A stretch of DNA of 37,222 bases from an uncultured Acidobacteriota bacterium (GCA_902825945.1 CADECY010000094.1:1-37222), one strand, 5' to 3'. Positions 1-9,318 are shown, numbered from the stretch's first letter. Notes: generated by a model not told the origin, from the sequence alone. Made by a program: numbers and translations.

Positions 1-1090
1 GATGTCGAAATCGCGCGGCAACATCGTGCGCGCTACTCCGATCCAGGAAGTAATGGGCGCCGACGCGCTCCGCTACTTCCTGCTCCGCGAAGTGGTCTTC
101 GGCCAAGACGGCAGCTTCAGCTACGACGCGCTCGTGGGCCGCTACAACTCCGACCTCGCCAACGGGCTGGGGAATCTCGTTTCGCGCAGCTTGAGCATGG
201 TGCAGCAGTATCGCAAGGGCACCGTGCCCGCGGCGGCCGCGACCTCCGATGCCGTCGCCGGCGCTGCGCGCACCGCCATCGCGGCGGTGAAGCAACATTT
301 CGAGGCGTTCGAATTTTCAAAGGGCCTGGAAGCGGTTTGGGCGCTACTCTCGGTGGTCGACAAGTTCATCGTGGAGCAAGCGCCTTGGAAACTCGTCAAG
401 AGTCAGGACCCGGATGATCAGGCCAAGCTCGACACCGCGCTCTACACCGCCGTCGAAGCGGTGCGAGTCGGGACAGTGCTACTGTCACCAGTCCTGCCCG
501 AATCGTGCGCCAAGATCTGGTCGCAGATCGGACTCGCGGGCTCGCCCGGAGATCTCCGCATCGAATCGCTCGACTGGGCGCAGTATCCGGCCGGCAACGC
601 GATCGGAACGCCATCCGCCGTCTTCCCCCGGATCGATGCCGCGCCGGCCGTCGAAAAGATGCGCACTCTCGAGGAAGCCGAGACAGCGCGCCAGAACGCG
701 CTCGTCGGCAAGAAGCCCGAGCCGCCCGCTGGAATGGCGGAAGGCGTGAGCCCGATCGCCGAGACGATCAACATCGAGGACTTCGTGAAGGTCGATCTCC
801 GCGTGGGTCAGGTGCTCTCGGCGGAGAGCGTGAAGGGCTCGGACAAGCTGCTGCACCTGAAGATTGACATCGGCGAACCGCAACCGCGCACGATCGTCGC
901 GGGCATCGCGCTTGCCTACACGCCCGCGCAGATGGTGGGGCGGAAGGTGGCGATCGTCGCCAACCTCGCTCCGCGCAAGCTTCGCGGCATCGAGTCGCAG
1001 GGGATGATCGTGGCCGCATCGCTCGAGGGTGGCACGCCCACGCTCGCGGGATTCCTCGAGGACGTGCCGGTGGGCGCGCGTCTGAAGTGA
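1..1090 (+). CDS. metG: Methionyl-tRNA synthetase, C-terminal part (5' end outside the window)
   Basis: Charges tRNA-Met with methionine in the cytoplasm. The visible 362 residues open with the second class I signature (MSKSRGN, from KMSKS; base 1 is the last base of the preceding codon). A helical anticodon-binding domain follows, including the stretch FIVEQAPWKL near residue 125. After a linker at about 220-255 comes a C-terminal EMAP/tRNA-binding OB-fold (about residues 260-362: VDLRVGQVL, VAGIA, KLRGIESQGM). The HIGH half of the catalytic domain lies upstream of the window. The stop codon overlaps the next gene, tatD, by GTGA, so the two are translationally coupled. metG-tatD adjacency is common in bacteria. 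Confidence 0.97.
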   Translation, partial: MSKSRGNIVRATPIQEVMGADALRYFLLREVVFGQDGSFSYDALVGRYNSDLANGLGNLVSRSLSMVQQYRKGTVPAAAATSDAVAGAARTAIAAVKQHFEAFEFSKGLEAVWALLSVVDKFIVEQAPWKLVKSQDPDDQAKLDTALYTAVEAVRVGTVLLSPVLPESCAKIWSQIGLAGSPGDLRIESLDWAQYPAGNAIGTPSAVFPRIDAAPAVEKMRTLEEAETARQNALVGKKPEPPAGMAEGVSPIAETINIEDFVKVDLRVGQVLSAESVKGSDKLLHLKIDIGEPQPRTIVAGIALAYTPAQMVGRKVAIVANLAPRKLRGIESQGMIVAASLEGGTPTLAGFLEDVPVGARLK

Positions 1091-1863
1091 TCGACTCGCA
1101 CTGCCATCTGGACGGTCCGAAATTCAGCGCCGATCGCGACGCGGTGGTGGATCGCGCGCTCGCGGCTGGTGTCGAAGCGATGGTCTCGATCGGAACCGGC
1201 GAGGGTCCGCCGGATCTCGAAGCCGGGATTCGCATGGCGGACCGCTACCCGTGCGTCTGGACAACGGTGGGCGTCCACCCACACGACGCCGCGAAGGCCG
1301 GCGACGGCACAATCTCGAGCCTCGAGGCCCTGGTGGGGCATCCCAAGGTTGTGGCGGTCGGAGAAATCGGACTCGATTATCATTACGATTTTTCGCCGCG
1401 CGACAAGCAGCGCGCGGTTTTCGCGACACAGATCGGCCTTGCCAATCGAAAGGGGCTCCCGATCGTCATCCACTCGAGGGAGGCATGGGAGGACACTTTC
1501 GCGATTCTCGAAGCCTATTGGAACCCGGCCGCCGGCGGCATCATGCATTGCTTCAGCGGCGGGCCGAAGGAGGCCGAGCGCAGCCTCGCCATGGGATTCC
1601 ACATCAGTTTCGCGGGCATCGTCACCTATCCGAAGGCCGCGGATGTCCAGGCCGCAACGAAGATCGTACCGCTCGACCGGTTGCTGATCGAAACCGACTC
1701 GCCGTACCTCGCGCCGGTTCCGCACCGGGGCAAGCGCAACGAGCCCGCGTTCGTGACCGAGACCGCGCGACGGGTGGCGGAATTGCGCGGCGAAAGCGTG
1801 GAAACCGTGGCCACCGCCACAACGAAGAACTGGCGGCGGTTGTGCCTGAGGCAGGGAAGCTAG
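1087..1863 (+). CDS. tatD: TatD family metal-dependent hydrolase/DNase
   Basis: A 258-residue TIM-barrel amidohydrolase of the TatD/YcfH family, cytoplasmic; characterised members are metal-dependent 3'-5' exonucleases. All metal ligands are visible: H5 and H7 in DSHCHLD, E93 in VGEIGLDYH, H129 in IVIHSR, H154 in MHCFSGG and D204 in ETDSPYLAP. The family C-terminal signature RGKRNEPAFV is present. Length is typical of the family. The GTG start overlaps the metG stop by 4 nt. Its exact substrate in this organism is unknown. Confidence 0.95.
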   Translation: MIDSHCHLDGPKFSADRDAVVDRALAAGVEAMVSIGTGEGPPDLEAGIRMADRYPCVWTTVGVHPHDAAKAGDGTISSLEALVGHPKVVAVGEIGLDYHYDFSPRDKQRAVFATQIGLANRKGLPIVIHSREAWEDTFAILEAYWNPAAGGIMHCFSGGPKEAERSLAMGFHISFAGIVTYPKAADVQAATKIVPLDRLLIETDSPYLAPVPHRGKRNEPAFVTETARRVAELRGESVETVATATTKNWRRLCLRQGS

Positions 1864-1879
1864 TAAACTTGAGGGTTTC

Positions 1880-2881
1880 ATGGGAATGAGCCGGCTTTCG
1901 CAGGCCCTGACAGCCAGGGAGATCCGGGAACTCGTGTCCGCAGACCTGGAACGCGTCGAACGGGAAATCCAACTCGAATCGATCGCGTCGGTGGAAGCGG
2001 TCACGAAGATCTCGACGCACCTCCAGGGCAATGGGGGCAAGCGGTTGCGTCCAATGTTGCTCCTGCTGGTGAACAAGCTCGTGGGCGAGACCACCGACAG
2101 CGCGATTCGCCTCGGCGCCGTCGTCGAGATGATCCACGCCGCGACCTTGATCCACGACGACGTGATCGACGACGCCAAGACCCGGCGCGGCAAACCCTCG
2201 GCGAACGTGCTGTGGGGCAACCAGACCTGCGTGCTCTCCGGCGACTGGCTCTACATGCAGGCCTTCCAGATCGCGCTCCGGCAGCGGAACTTCGCGGTCC
2301 TCGACATTCTCATCTCACTCACCCAGATGATGGTGGAGGGTGAACTGCTCCAGCTCGAGCGGATCGGCAAGATCGACGTGACCGAGGCCGACTACATGGA
2401 ACTGGTCGATCGCAAGACCGCGAGCCTGTTTTCGGCGTGCGCCCGCCTCGGCGCTCTGGTGGGAGGCGCGAGCGACGCCGACGAGGCCAGGCTCGGCGAA
2501 TACGCCTGGAACCTCGGTATGGCGTTCCAACTCGTCGACGACGTGCTCGACTTCACCGCGCGCGAATCGATCCTCGGCAAGCCCGTCGCCAACGACCTGC
2601 GGGAAGGTAAAGTCACGCTGCCGCTCATCTACGCGCTAGCCGAGGGAACGCCCCAGGAGCGCGAGTTGGTCGCCACCGTGCTGCGCGAGTCCTCCTATGA
2701 GCGCGTACCGCTGGCCCGAATCCTGACGCTGATCGGTCGCTATCAGGGGATCGAGCGCGCCCGGCAGCGCGCCCACGCGTTCACCGAAAAGGCCCGCGCC
2801 ATCATCTCTTCGTTCCCGGAATCAGCGTACCAACGCGCCCTGTACACTGTGACGGACCTGATCACCGAGCGCGATCACTAG
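1880..2881 (+). CDS. Long-chain polyprenyl diphosphate synthase (trans-isoprenyl)
   Basis: A 333-residue all-helical prenyltransferase that extends an allylic diphosphate with IPP, probably for the quinone side chain. Both aspartate-rich motifs are intact: DDVID at 93-97 and DDVLD at 220-224. The GGKRLRP substrate-binding motif is at 52-58. The residues just before the first motif are small (A88, T89), which in this family permits long products such as octaprenyl; the chain length is inferred. The start is the ATG after GAGGG; a second in-frame ATG lies two codons later. A -10-like TAAACT lies at 1864-1869. It follows tatD by 16 nt and is probably in the same operon. Confidence 0.93.
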   Translation: MGMSRLSQALTAREIRELVSADLERVEREIQLESIASVEAVTKISTHLQGNGGKRLRPMLLLLVNKLVGETTDSAIRLGAVVEMIHAATLIHDDVIDDAKTRRGKPSANVLWGNQTCVLSGDWLYMQAFQIALRQRNFAVLDILISLTQMMVEGELLQLERIGKIDVTEADYMELVDRKTASLFSACARLGALVGGASDADEARLGEYAWNLGMAFQLVDDVLDFTARESILGKPVANDLREGKVTLPLIYALAEGTPQERELVATVLRESSYERVPLARILTLIGRYQGIERARQRAHAFTEKARAIISSFPESAYQRALYTVTDLITERDH

Positions 2882-3022
2882 AGTCCGGGCCCTCGCCTAG
2901 GCCTGATCATATTGAGTTGCCCAGGCTTCCCCAGAGATAGCGAGCCGCCTGTTCCGTGTGAGCAGCCTCGCCCCAGCCCAACCCGATCTCCCCGGACCGC
3001 CCTCCCGCTTTCCCCCCGACAC
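2882..3022. other. Convergent intergenic gap
   Basis: This 141-bp gap separates the polyprenyl synthase stop from the VOC gene stop on the other strand. GCCTG and CAGGC segments could pair across a loop of about 16 nt, but there is no T-run. I see no convincing terminator, RNA gene or ORF. Confidence 0.5.
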
Positions 3023-3532
3023 TCACACTCGCCTTGGGTTGGCTGGTTGCGCACAAGCGGATGAGATTGGATGATCGTCTTCACCGGCCGCGGTCTTCCG
3101 CGAGGACTCGACAACAACCACCGGCGACATCAGTGATCGAACGTAAGCCGCTTCCCAGTGGCCCGGTGATTCAGGTCTGCGTAAGTCGACCAGCCGGCCA
3201 TCCGGGTCTGCCACCAGCGCGCGGCGCCCCCAAGGACCATCCCTCGACTCTGTCACCACTCTCGCGCCCAGGCGCCTCAGTGCATTGACCGTTGCGTCAA
3301 CCGAGACGACTCGCAGCCCGGCCATGGTCGCGTCGGCACAGCCGCCGCCGGATTCCGCGGGCCTCGGGTAAAGCTCGAGGACCATTCCGCCCACGTCAGC
3401 CGCATAGTGGAGTGGCCCGGACCCGTGCTGCTCGAGGCGGAATTCGAGGCCAATGGTCCGATAGAAAGCCACCATCGCCTCCATCTGGCCTGTGCGGAAA
3501 ACGAGAAGACAGACCTTCAGGGCGTCACCCAC
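3023..3532 (-). CDS. VOC/glyoxalase-fold protein
   Basis: A protein of about 169 residues with one vicinal-oxygen-chelate module (LKVCLLVFRTG, AFYRTIGLEF, GMVLELYP, DPDGRLVDL). The family includes glyoxalase I, extradiol dioxygenases and antibiotic-binding proteins; no specific reaction can be assigned. The usual first metal ligand (His/Gln at the start of the first strand) is not evident. I chose the GTG at 3532, five bases after the DUF362 stop. The longer frame reading back into DUF362 is not needed. The last 45 or so residues (after RRPESPGHW) do not resemble the fold and may be a poorly conserved tail or extension through a lost stop. Expression is probably coupled to DUF362. Confidence 0.75.
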   Translation of the reverse strand: MGDALKVCLLVFRTGQMEAMVAFYRTIGLEFRLEQHGSGPLHYAADVGGMVLELYPRPAESGGGCADATMAGLRVVSVDATVNALRRLGARVVTESRDGPWGRRALVADPDGRLVDLRRPESPGHWEAAYVRSLMSPVVVVESSRKTAAGEDDHPISSACAQPANPRRV

Positions 3533-3537
3533 GGCGC

Positions 3538-4695
3538 CTACAGCACGATCTTCTTGTGCTGGATCTTGGCGAGATCCCACTCGCCCAATCCCATCGCGCC
3601 AGCGATCTCCACATGCTCCGGCTGCCGGTTGAGAAACTTGCTGTACTGATCGGGCCGGTCAAGCGCGATCGGCTTCATCCCCACGGCCACGCGCTGCGCG
3701 TCGATTGCCGCCCAGCCGATCCGGTCCATCGCCACCGGATCCGTCGCAAAGTACATCTTCTTGTGCTCCCACACGAACTTCGCATGCGCACCCGGACCAC
3801 CGTGATAGAGCGCCTTGATGCCGTCCATCACGTGCAAGACCGTCTTGTTCCGGATCACCGGCATCGACACAACGGCGGGAATGAAGGCGCCACACGTGTT
3901 CTGCGTATACGTAGCGTGGCTGCGAGCCACGTTGTTGACCAGTCCATGCGACAGGTTCTTGAGCGCGAGCGTCACGCCCGCGGACTGATGATCCTTGAGT
4001 ACGGCGAGATTGATCAGCTTGCTCACCTTCTTCGTGATGAACTCGGCCACGAAACTGCGCCGCGCGGTCAGGTTGTTGATGTCGTAGCCCGGGCGCGTCA
4101 GCGCCATGTCCAGGTAGACGTCGCGATCATAACCCTCGATTGCCTGCTGGATCTCTTCGTAATCCTCGACCGCGTGCGCCCATCGCACGCCTTCGGGCAG
4201 CCACTTGTCGAAACCGGCACTGAGAAACTGTTTGCGATAGCGGTCATAGACCACGATGTCTTTGTTCTTGATCCCGGCCTCGTTCAGTCCACTGATGATC
4301 TCGCGCAGCGCCTCGGGCGACGACATCACCAGTGGTGCTCCGACCGGATTCACCTTGATCCCGACCACGTCGCCTGGCTCGACGAACAGCTTCCAGGCGG
4401 ACTTCCAGTCCGGCGCGCCCGTGAGCTGTGCCATGCCCGAGCGCATCATCGCGCGGATCGGCTCGGCCTGGAATCGCCCCGATACGATCGGCGCCGGATG
4501 GGAGACCTCCACCACGCGGCCCTTGAAAAGTCCCGGCATCCCGAGACGGCCCGGTTGTGCGGATTGGTTCGACTGCGCCGAGAAGGCGAGTTGTTGCATC
4601 GAAACGCCGAACAGCGAAGCCTGCATCCATTCGCGCCGGGAAATCGAGCGGCGCCATGCCGCTTTGCGGGAGCTGATGATTGAGGTCATGCTCAT
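3538..4695 (-). CDS. DUF362 domain protein with twin-arginine signal
   Basis: A 385-residue member of the DUF362 family, for which no biochemical function is established. Near the N-terminus is a twin-arginine motif (SRREWMQ) followed by a hydrophobic stretch and AFSAQ, so Tat export is predicted. The body has typical DUF362 segments (VGIKVNPVG, LINLAVLKDH, ALKNLSHGLV, DPVAMDRIGW). No ferredoxin-like cysteine cluster is visible, although some family members carry one. An alternative ATG at 4689 drops two residues. It is divergent from the aldo/keto reductase gene across only 31 bp, so the two are probably co-regulated. The downstream VOC gene starts five bases after its stop. Confidence 0.9.
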   Translation of the reverse strand: MSMTSIISSRKAAWRRSISRREWMQASLFGVSMQQLAFSAQSNQSAQPGRLGMPGLFKGRVVEVSHPAPIVSGRFQAEPIRAMMRSGMAQLTGAPDWKSAWKLFVEPGDVVGIKVNPVGAPLVMSSPEALREIISGLNEAGIKNKDIVVYDRYRKQFLSAGFDKWLPEGVRWAHAVEDYEEIQQAIEGYDRDVYLDMALTRPGYDINNLTARRSFVAEFITKKVSKLINLAVLKDHQSAGVTLALKNLSHGLVNNVARSHATYTQNTCGAFIPAVVSMPVIRNKTVLHVMDGIKALYHGGPGAHAKFVWEHKKMYFATDPVAMDRIGWAAIDAQRVAVGMKPIALDRPDQYSKFLNRQPEHVEIAGAMGLGEWDLAKIQHKKIVL

Positions 4696-4726
4696 AGATT
4701 AGAATCAGAGACTGAGGAAAGCAATC

Positions 4727-5746
4727 ATGCCCAACGGATCGTCTCGCCGCGACTTCATGAAGACCGCCACGCAGCGCTTGAGCGTGGCCGCCCTGGCCAG
4801 CCAAGTGTTCACCGAGGCCACTTCCGCCGCCGAAACCGGCGTGCCGCAACGCCCGCTCGGGCGAACGGGCCAGAAGGTCTCGATGCTGTGCCTCGGTGGC
4901 TGGCACATCGGTTCGGTCAAGGACGATAAGGAAGCCATCCGCATCATGCACGCCGCGATCGACGAAGGGCTCACCTTCTTCGACAACGCGTGGGACTATC
5001 ACAACGGCCACTCCGAAGAGGTCATGGGCGACGCACTGAAGGTGGACGGCAAGCGTTCCAAGGTCTTCCTCATGACCAAGAACTGCGAGCGCGACTACGC
5101 GGGCTCGATGAAGAACCTCGAGGATAGCCTGCGCCGAATGAAGACCGATCACCTCGACCTATGGCAGTTCCACGAGATGGTCTACGACAACGATCCCGAC
5201 TGGGTCTTCGAAAAAGGTGGACTCAAAGCCGCGCTCGAAGCCAAGGCGCAGGGCAAGGTCCGATTCATCGGCTTCACCGGACACAAGGATCCGCGGATTC
5301 ACCTGAAGATGCTCGCCAAGCCGCATGCCTGGGACACCGCGCAGATGCCGATCAACGTGCTCGACTACTTCTACCGCAGCTTCCAGAACGAAGTCGTTCC
5401 CGCATGCCTCAGGAAGAATGTCGGCGTGATCGGCATGAAGGGACTCGCGGGCGGAGCCACGGAAGGCCGCCTGATCGAGAAGTTCGGACTCACCGCCGAG
5501 GAGTGCTATCGCTACTGCTTGAGCCAGCCGGTGTCAACGCAAGTGGTGGGCATCACGACCATGGCCCAGTTGAAGGCCGACATCGCTCTCGCCCGGAGCT
5601 TCAAGAAGATGACTCCCGCGGAGATGGACGCCTTCCGCGCGAAGGTCCGGGGCGAGGCGGGTGACGGCCGCCACGAGTTGTTCAAGTCGAGCAAGACGTA
5701 CGACGGTCCGCACCACCGGAAGCAGCACGGGTTCGATTTGGCATAG
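4727..5746 (+). CDS. Aldo/keto reductase with Tat signal peptide
   Basis: A 339-residue NAD(P)-dependent aldo/keto reductase. The TIM barrel follows an N-terminal Tat leader (SRRDFMKTA, ending near ATSAA). The catalytic tetrad is complete: D86 and Y91 in FFDNAWDYH, K118 in FLMTKN, H149 in LWQFHE. A cofactor-binding QVVGITT segment is near the C-terminus. Most family members are cytoplasmic, so a Tat leader implies folding with cofactor in the cytoplasm and action in the periplasm, as known for glucose-fructose oxidoreductase. The start has a good SD (GAGGAAAG, 8 nt spacing) and a TAGAAT -10-like box at 4700-4705. The physiological substrate is unknown. Confidence 0.92.
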   Translation: MPNGSSRRDFMKTATQRLSVAALASQVFTEATSAAETGVPQRPLGRTGQKVSMLCLGGWHIGSVKDDKEAIRIMHAAIDEGLTFFDNAWDYHNGHSEEVMGDALKVDGKRSKVFLMTKNCERDYAGSMKNLEDSLRRMKTDHLDLWQFHEMVYDNDPDWVFEKGGLKAALEAKAQGKVRFIGFTGHKDPRIHLKMLAKPHAWDTAQMPINVLDYFYRSFQNEVVPACLRKNVGVIGMKGLAGGATEGRLIEKFGLTAEECYRYCLSQPVSTQVVGITTMAQLKADIALARSFKKMTPAEMDAFRAKVRGEAGDGRHELFKSSKTYDGPHHRKQHGFDLA

Positions 5747-5880
5747 TGCGTCCTAAGACGGCTTGGTGGATCCGGCGCGAAGGCCCGGGGCGCCCGTTTC
5801 GACCGCGGCAACGTCGACGCCCACCGGTGACACAAATGAACGGGGGCAAAATGGGTGCCTCGCCACGTTCCGTCGCATCC
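5747..5880. other. Convergent intergenic gap
   Basis: A 134-bp gap between the aldo/keto reductase stop and the DUF1080 stop on the opposite strand. No hairpin with T-run, small ORF with an SD, or RNA gene is visible. Confidence 0.5.
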
Positions 5881-6489
5881 CTACTTCAGAACCTTGATCT
5901 CGAGATCCTTGAACCGCATCTCGAGCGGCGGACCTCCGTGCAACTGCAGCGCGATGAAGCCGCTCCCGTCGATGCCCGCCTCGGCCTCCGTGTAGTCCAC
6001 CGTCTTCTTCCCGTTCAGTTCGAGCACGATGTGATTGCCCTTCGCGGTGATGCGGTACTCGTTCCAACCGGACTTGTCGAGCCCCGCCAGACTCTCGGGC
6101 GTTGCCTGCACCAGGACCTTCTTCCGGCGTGACTCGTCGTAGAGACAGCCCCAGTAGTTCTGGCCGAGATCGGCCTGATAGCCGATGACCTCATGCGAAT
6201 CGGGCATCGGCTTCGAACGGAACTGGACGCCGCTGTTCGCCTTGCCGGTGGAGTCCGTCATCTTGAACTTCACCTTCAGGACGAAGTTCGCATAGTGTTT
6301 CTTCGTCCGCAGGAAGTCGTTGTACTTCAACCCGGGCGACACACCCACGATCTCGCCCTTCTCGACGCGCCACAGTCCCGGCGTGTCGACAACGAACTCA
6401 TCAAGATTCTTCCCGTTCCACAACGGACGGAATCCCTTTTCCGCGGCGAAGCACGAAACCGAGAGCAGCAAGCCGGTGAACAATCGCAT
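5881..6489 (-). CDS. DUF1080 (3-keto-disaccharide hydrolase-like) exported protein
   Basis: A 202-residue protein with a Sec-type signal peptide (MRLFTGLLLSVSCFAA) and one DUF1080 beta-sandwich. Its signatures are GFRPLWNGKNLDEF, SGVQFRSKP, NEYRITAKGN, IALQLHGG and RFKDLEIK. The family is related to concanavalin-like glycosidases, and members have been linked to hydrolysis of 3-keto-glycosides. I chose the ATG at 6489 because it gives a clean signal peptide; the longer frame adds 12 residues overlapping sthA. It starts 13 nt after the sthA stop and is likely co-transcribed. No strong SD is visible, so coupling is likely. Confidence 0.88.
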   Translation of the reverse strand: MRLFTGLLLSVSCFAAEKGFRPLWNGKNLDEFVVDTPGLWRVEKGEIVGVSPGLKYNDFLRTKKHYANFVLKVKFKMTDSTGKANSGVQFRSKPMPDSHEVIGYQADLGQNYWGCLYDESRRKKVLVQATPESLAGLDKSGWNEYRITAKGNHIVLELNGKKTVDYTEAEAGIDGSGFIALQLHGGPPLEMRFKDLEIKVLK

Positions 6490-6502
6490 CAGAACGATTG
6501 AC

Positions 6503-7900
6503 TCACAAACGGTTGATTCCGTCAAATGCCGCGATCTTGTAGAGCTCGGCGAGAGTCGGATAGTTGAACACCGTTTGGATGAAGTAGTCGATCTTGCCGT
6601 TGAAGGCGAGCACGGCCTGGCCGATGTGGACCAGTTCCGACGCGCCCTCGCCGATCACGTGCACCGCCAGCAGTTCACGCGTGTCGAGGTGAAAGACGAG
6701 CTTCAGCAGACCCGTCTCGTCGCCCATGATCTGGCCACGAGCGGTTTCCTTGTACCGCGCCTTGCCCACCTCATAGGGAACTCCCGCGGCGGTCAACTCT
6801 TCCTCGCTCTTGCCCACCATCGAAATTTCGGGGATCGTATAGATGCCGTACGGGAACAACTCGGGCACGCTCTTGGTCTCGATCCCGAACGCGTGGCACG
6901 CCGCCAGACGGCCCTGCTCCATCGATGTCGATGCCAGGCTCGGAAATCCGATCACGTCGCCCGCCGCGTAGATGTTCGGAACCGCGGATTGATAATGCTC
7001 GTTCACCTTCAACCGTCCGCGATCATCGGCCGACAGGCCCGCGCGCTCGAGCCCGAGCGACGAAGTGTTCCCCGTGCGGCCGATCGAGTAGAGCGCCTTC
7101 TCGGTGATGATCTGCTTTCCGCTCACCAGGTAGATCTTGACTCGCTCGCCATGCTCGTCGTTGACACGCTCGATGCTCTTCACTTCCTCGCCCAGCCGCA
7201 GCGTGACGCGATTGTCGCGAAGGTGATAGGCCAGCGTGTCGGCGATCTCATCGTCCACGAACCCGAGCAGATCGGTCCGCTTGTCGATCAGGGTCACGCG
7301 AACTCCAAGCGCGGCAAACATGCTCGCGTATTCGCACCCGATCACGCCCGCGCCAATGACAGTGAGTGTCTTCGGCAAACGGTCGAGGCACAAAATGTCG
7401 TCGCTCGTGAATACCGTTCGCCCGTCGAACGGCAAATGATCGTCCTTGGTCGCCGTCGTTCCCGTCGCGATGATCACGTTCTTCGCCGTGATCAATTGGT
7501 GTCCGCCGTCCGGCTCATCGAGCTTGATCGTGTTCGCGTCCACGAACGATGCCGTGGCTGACAACAAATCGACATCGTTCCGGTTCAATTGATGTCGCGT
7601 GACGTCGATTTCGTGTTTGATCACGATGTCGGTCCGAAACAGCAGATCGGCCATCGTGATGTGTTGCTTCACGCGATAGGAATCGCCATAGACCCGCCGC
7701 TCGCGATAGCCGGAGAGGTACAAGACCGCTTCGCGCAGCGTCTTGCTCGGAATCGTTCCCGTGTTGATGCAAGCGCCGCCGACCACGGTCTTCTTCTCGA
7801 TGACGGCAACTTTCTTTTCAAGCTTGGCGGCTTGAATGGCGGCCCGCTGACCCGCGGGTCCCGACCCAATTACTACGAGGTCGTAGTCGTGGGTGGACAT
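6503..7900 (-). CDS. sthA: Soluble (Si-specific) NAD(P)+ transhydrogenase
   Basis: A 465-residue flavoprotein of the pyridine nucleotide-disulfide reductase family that moves reducing equivalents between NADPH and NAD+. The FAD dinucleotide motif GSGPAG is at 12-17 and the second one, GAGVIGCEYA, is mid-protein. The redox-active site reads GGACINTGTIPSK, where C44 is kept but the partner cysteine is T49. Loss of that cysteine, and the C-terminal NYPTLAELYK in place of the HPT motif, separate SthA from dihydrolipoamide dehydrogenase. The start has TAGGAG with 4 nt spacing and a TACAAT box just upstream. DUF1080 follows in the same direction. Confidence 0.94.
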   Translation of the reverse strand: MSTHDYDLVVIGSGPAGQRAAIQAAKLEKKVAVIEKKTVVGGACINTGTIPSKTLREAVLYLSGYRERRVYGDSYRVKQHITMADLLFRTDIVIKHEIDVTRHQLNRNDVDLLSATASFVDANTIKLDEPDGGHQLITAKNVIIATGTTATKDDHLPFDGRTVFTSDDILCLDRLPKTLTVIGAGVIGCEYASMFAALGVRVTLIDKRTDLLGFVDDEIADTLAYHLRDNRVTLRLGEEVKSIERVNDEHGERVKIYLVSGKQIITEKALYSIGRTGNTSSLGLERAGLSADDRGRLKVNEHYQSAVPNIYAAGDVIGFPSLASTSMEQGRLAACHAFGIETKSVPELFPYGIYTIPEISMVGKSEEELTAAGVPYEVGKARYKETARGQIMGDETGLLKLVFHLDTRELLAVHVIGEGASELVHIGQAVLAFNGKIDYFIQTVFNYPTLAELYKIAAFDGINRL

Positions 7901-7941
7901 GCACTCCTATTGTAGCGTGGGCTCCGAGCCGCCTCCTCCGA

Positions 7942-9318
7942 TCAATTCCAAAGGCCGTGCAATCGCCCGTACCAATAGCCCGCCGGAAAATACGACATCG
8001 CATCGGCGCTCAGCACGTTGGTCATGTACCTCAACTCCGGCTCGAGCGACTGGTGCGGATCGATCATGTAGCGCAGGTGCTCCTTGTCGAGTAGGCTGAA
8101 CACCTTCTGGGCGACCACCTTCGCGCCCGACCCCGGATCGCGCCGCGCCACCATCGCACTCGAAATCGCCAGCCGCGCCGCCACCTCGCCCCACGCCACC
8201 GGAAACGTGCCGTTCTGGAACATCCACGGACTGTTCCACAGCGGCCTCGGCTTCACCGACTTCGGCAATGGCTTCCACTCGCCGGTGTGCGTATCGAGCT
8301 CAATGAAGTAGTAGGAGAACATATCGGCGCGCATTCCCGTCTGCGAGAATTTCCACCACGCAGTCATCGCGCGCTGATATCGATCGCGGCGCGATGGCTC
8401 GAGGTCGCTGAGCAGGTCCGCGATCACCACTTCCTTGTCGTGAAACGCGCGATCTTCGGTGCTGACGTACTTCTCGCGTCCCATTCCGCGATTGGTCTCA
8501 CGCGCGGTCGGCATCGCGCCAAACAGCGCATCCAGGCGTTCGTACTCTTTCCGGAATCGAGGGGCACCGGTCACCTCAAACGCGATCCGGTTGATCGCTG
8601 CCCATACCGGCATGTGGCGCTGCGCTCGCGGCATCGACTTTTCGAACTCCCAATTCTCGCCGAAAAAGTTGATGGTGTAGCGATTCTCGCGCCAGTAGTC
8701 GGCGACCGCGGTGATGATGAAATCCGCGCGCTGCTTGTTCTCCGGCGGCGCGATCGAGCGATAAAGATAGAGTCCCCAGATCGGGCCGAAATTCTGCTCG
8801 GTGCTTGACTGCGTGGTCATCATCTGACCGTAGGGCTTCGAAATCCAGCCCGTCTTCGCCTCCCATCGATCGGTCGGATCGATGCTGCCATTGCGCTGCA
8901 TCAGCGGCGCCGGACCAGTACCCTCGCTCAGCCGGAAGATCACATCGATCGAGCGGAAGGCCTTCGCCGCGGACTCGAGCGCCTTCGGGTCCTTGGTGGC
9001 CAGGTATCGGTAGCACTGCGATGCGAGAAAGATCCCGGAACACATCGGGCTGTTCTCGTAGTTCATCCAGTCGTTGATCGGCACGCCGATCGGACCCGGA
9101 ACGCCCGCGAAGTCTTCCTTGCGCCAAGGCCGCTCTTCGGCGAAGTTGATGTGCGAGTAGAGAATGCCCTTGTCATCGTAATGGTGGTTGTGAACGTAGT
9201 CTTCGATGTAGCGGATCCGCTGCTCGAGCGGCTGCGATCGATTCAAATGTTCGAGCCGGCCGGCCGCGCGGGAAACAGCGGATGCGGCAAGGACAGCGGT
9301 GAATTGACGTCTCAGCAT
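7942..9318 (-). CDS. Exported protein of unknown function, possible alpha/alpha-toroid
   Basis: A 458-residue protein I do not recognise. The N-terminus (LRRQFTAVLAASA) fits a twin-arginine signal, so it is probably periplasmic. The rest is rich in aromatic residues and helical repeats (SQCYRYLATKDPKALE, GLYLYRSIAPPENKQRAD, AVADYWRENRYTINF, MPVWAAINRIAFEVTG), which resembles six-hairpin glycosidase-like folds. That is only an impression; I can name no catalytic residues. Start ATG 9318 was chosen because residues before it in the longer frame are antisense noise from the HD gene. A TATACT box lies 9 nt upstream of the start. It sits 23 bp after the HD gene and 41 bp before sthA. Confidence 0.8.
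   Translation of the reverse strand: MLRRQFTAVLAASAVSRAAGRLEHLNRSQPLEQRIRYIEDYVHNHHYDDKGILYSHINFAEERPWRKEDFAGVPGPIGVPINDWMNYENSPMCSGIFLASQCYRYLATKDPKALESAAKAFRSIDVIFRLSEGTGPAPLMQRNGSIDPTDRWEAKTGWISKPYGQMMTTQSSTEQNFGPIWGLYLYRSIAPPENKQRADFIITAVADYWRENRYTINFFGENWEFEKSMPRAQRHMPVWAAINRIAFEVTGAPRFRKEYERLDALFGAMPTARETNRGMGREKYVSTEDRAFHDKEVVIADLLSDLEPSRRDRYQRAMTAWWKFSQTGMRADMFSYYFIELDTHTGEWKPLPKSVKPRPLWNSPWMFQNGTFPVAWGEVAARLAISSAMVARRDPGSGAKVVAQKVFSLLDKEHLRYMIDPHQSLEPELRYMTNVLSADAMSYFPAGYWYGRLHGLWN

Noticed and set aside
916..2220. 434-residue open frame on minus
   Set aside because: Antisense to tatD and the polyprenyl synthase, both with intact catalytic motifs. Long shadows are expected in GC-rich DNA, and this one shows no domain.
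2882..3022. Possible terminator after the polyprenyl synthase
   Set aside because: The only pairing found is 5 bp across a loop of about 16 nt, with no T-run.
3292..4683. 463-residue open frame on plus
   Set aside because: Antisense to DUF362 and VOC; Arg/His/Leu-rich composition typical of a shadow frame, and no recognisable motif.
6320..7561. 413-residue open frame on plus
   Set aside because: Antisense to sthA, which has full family motifs.
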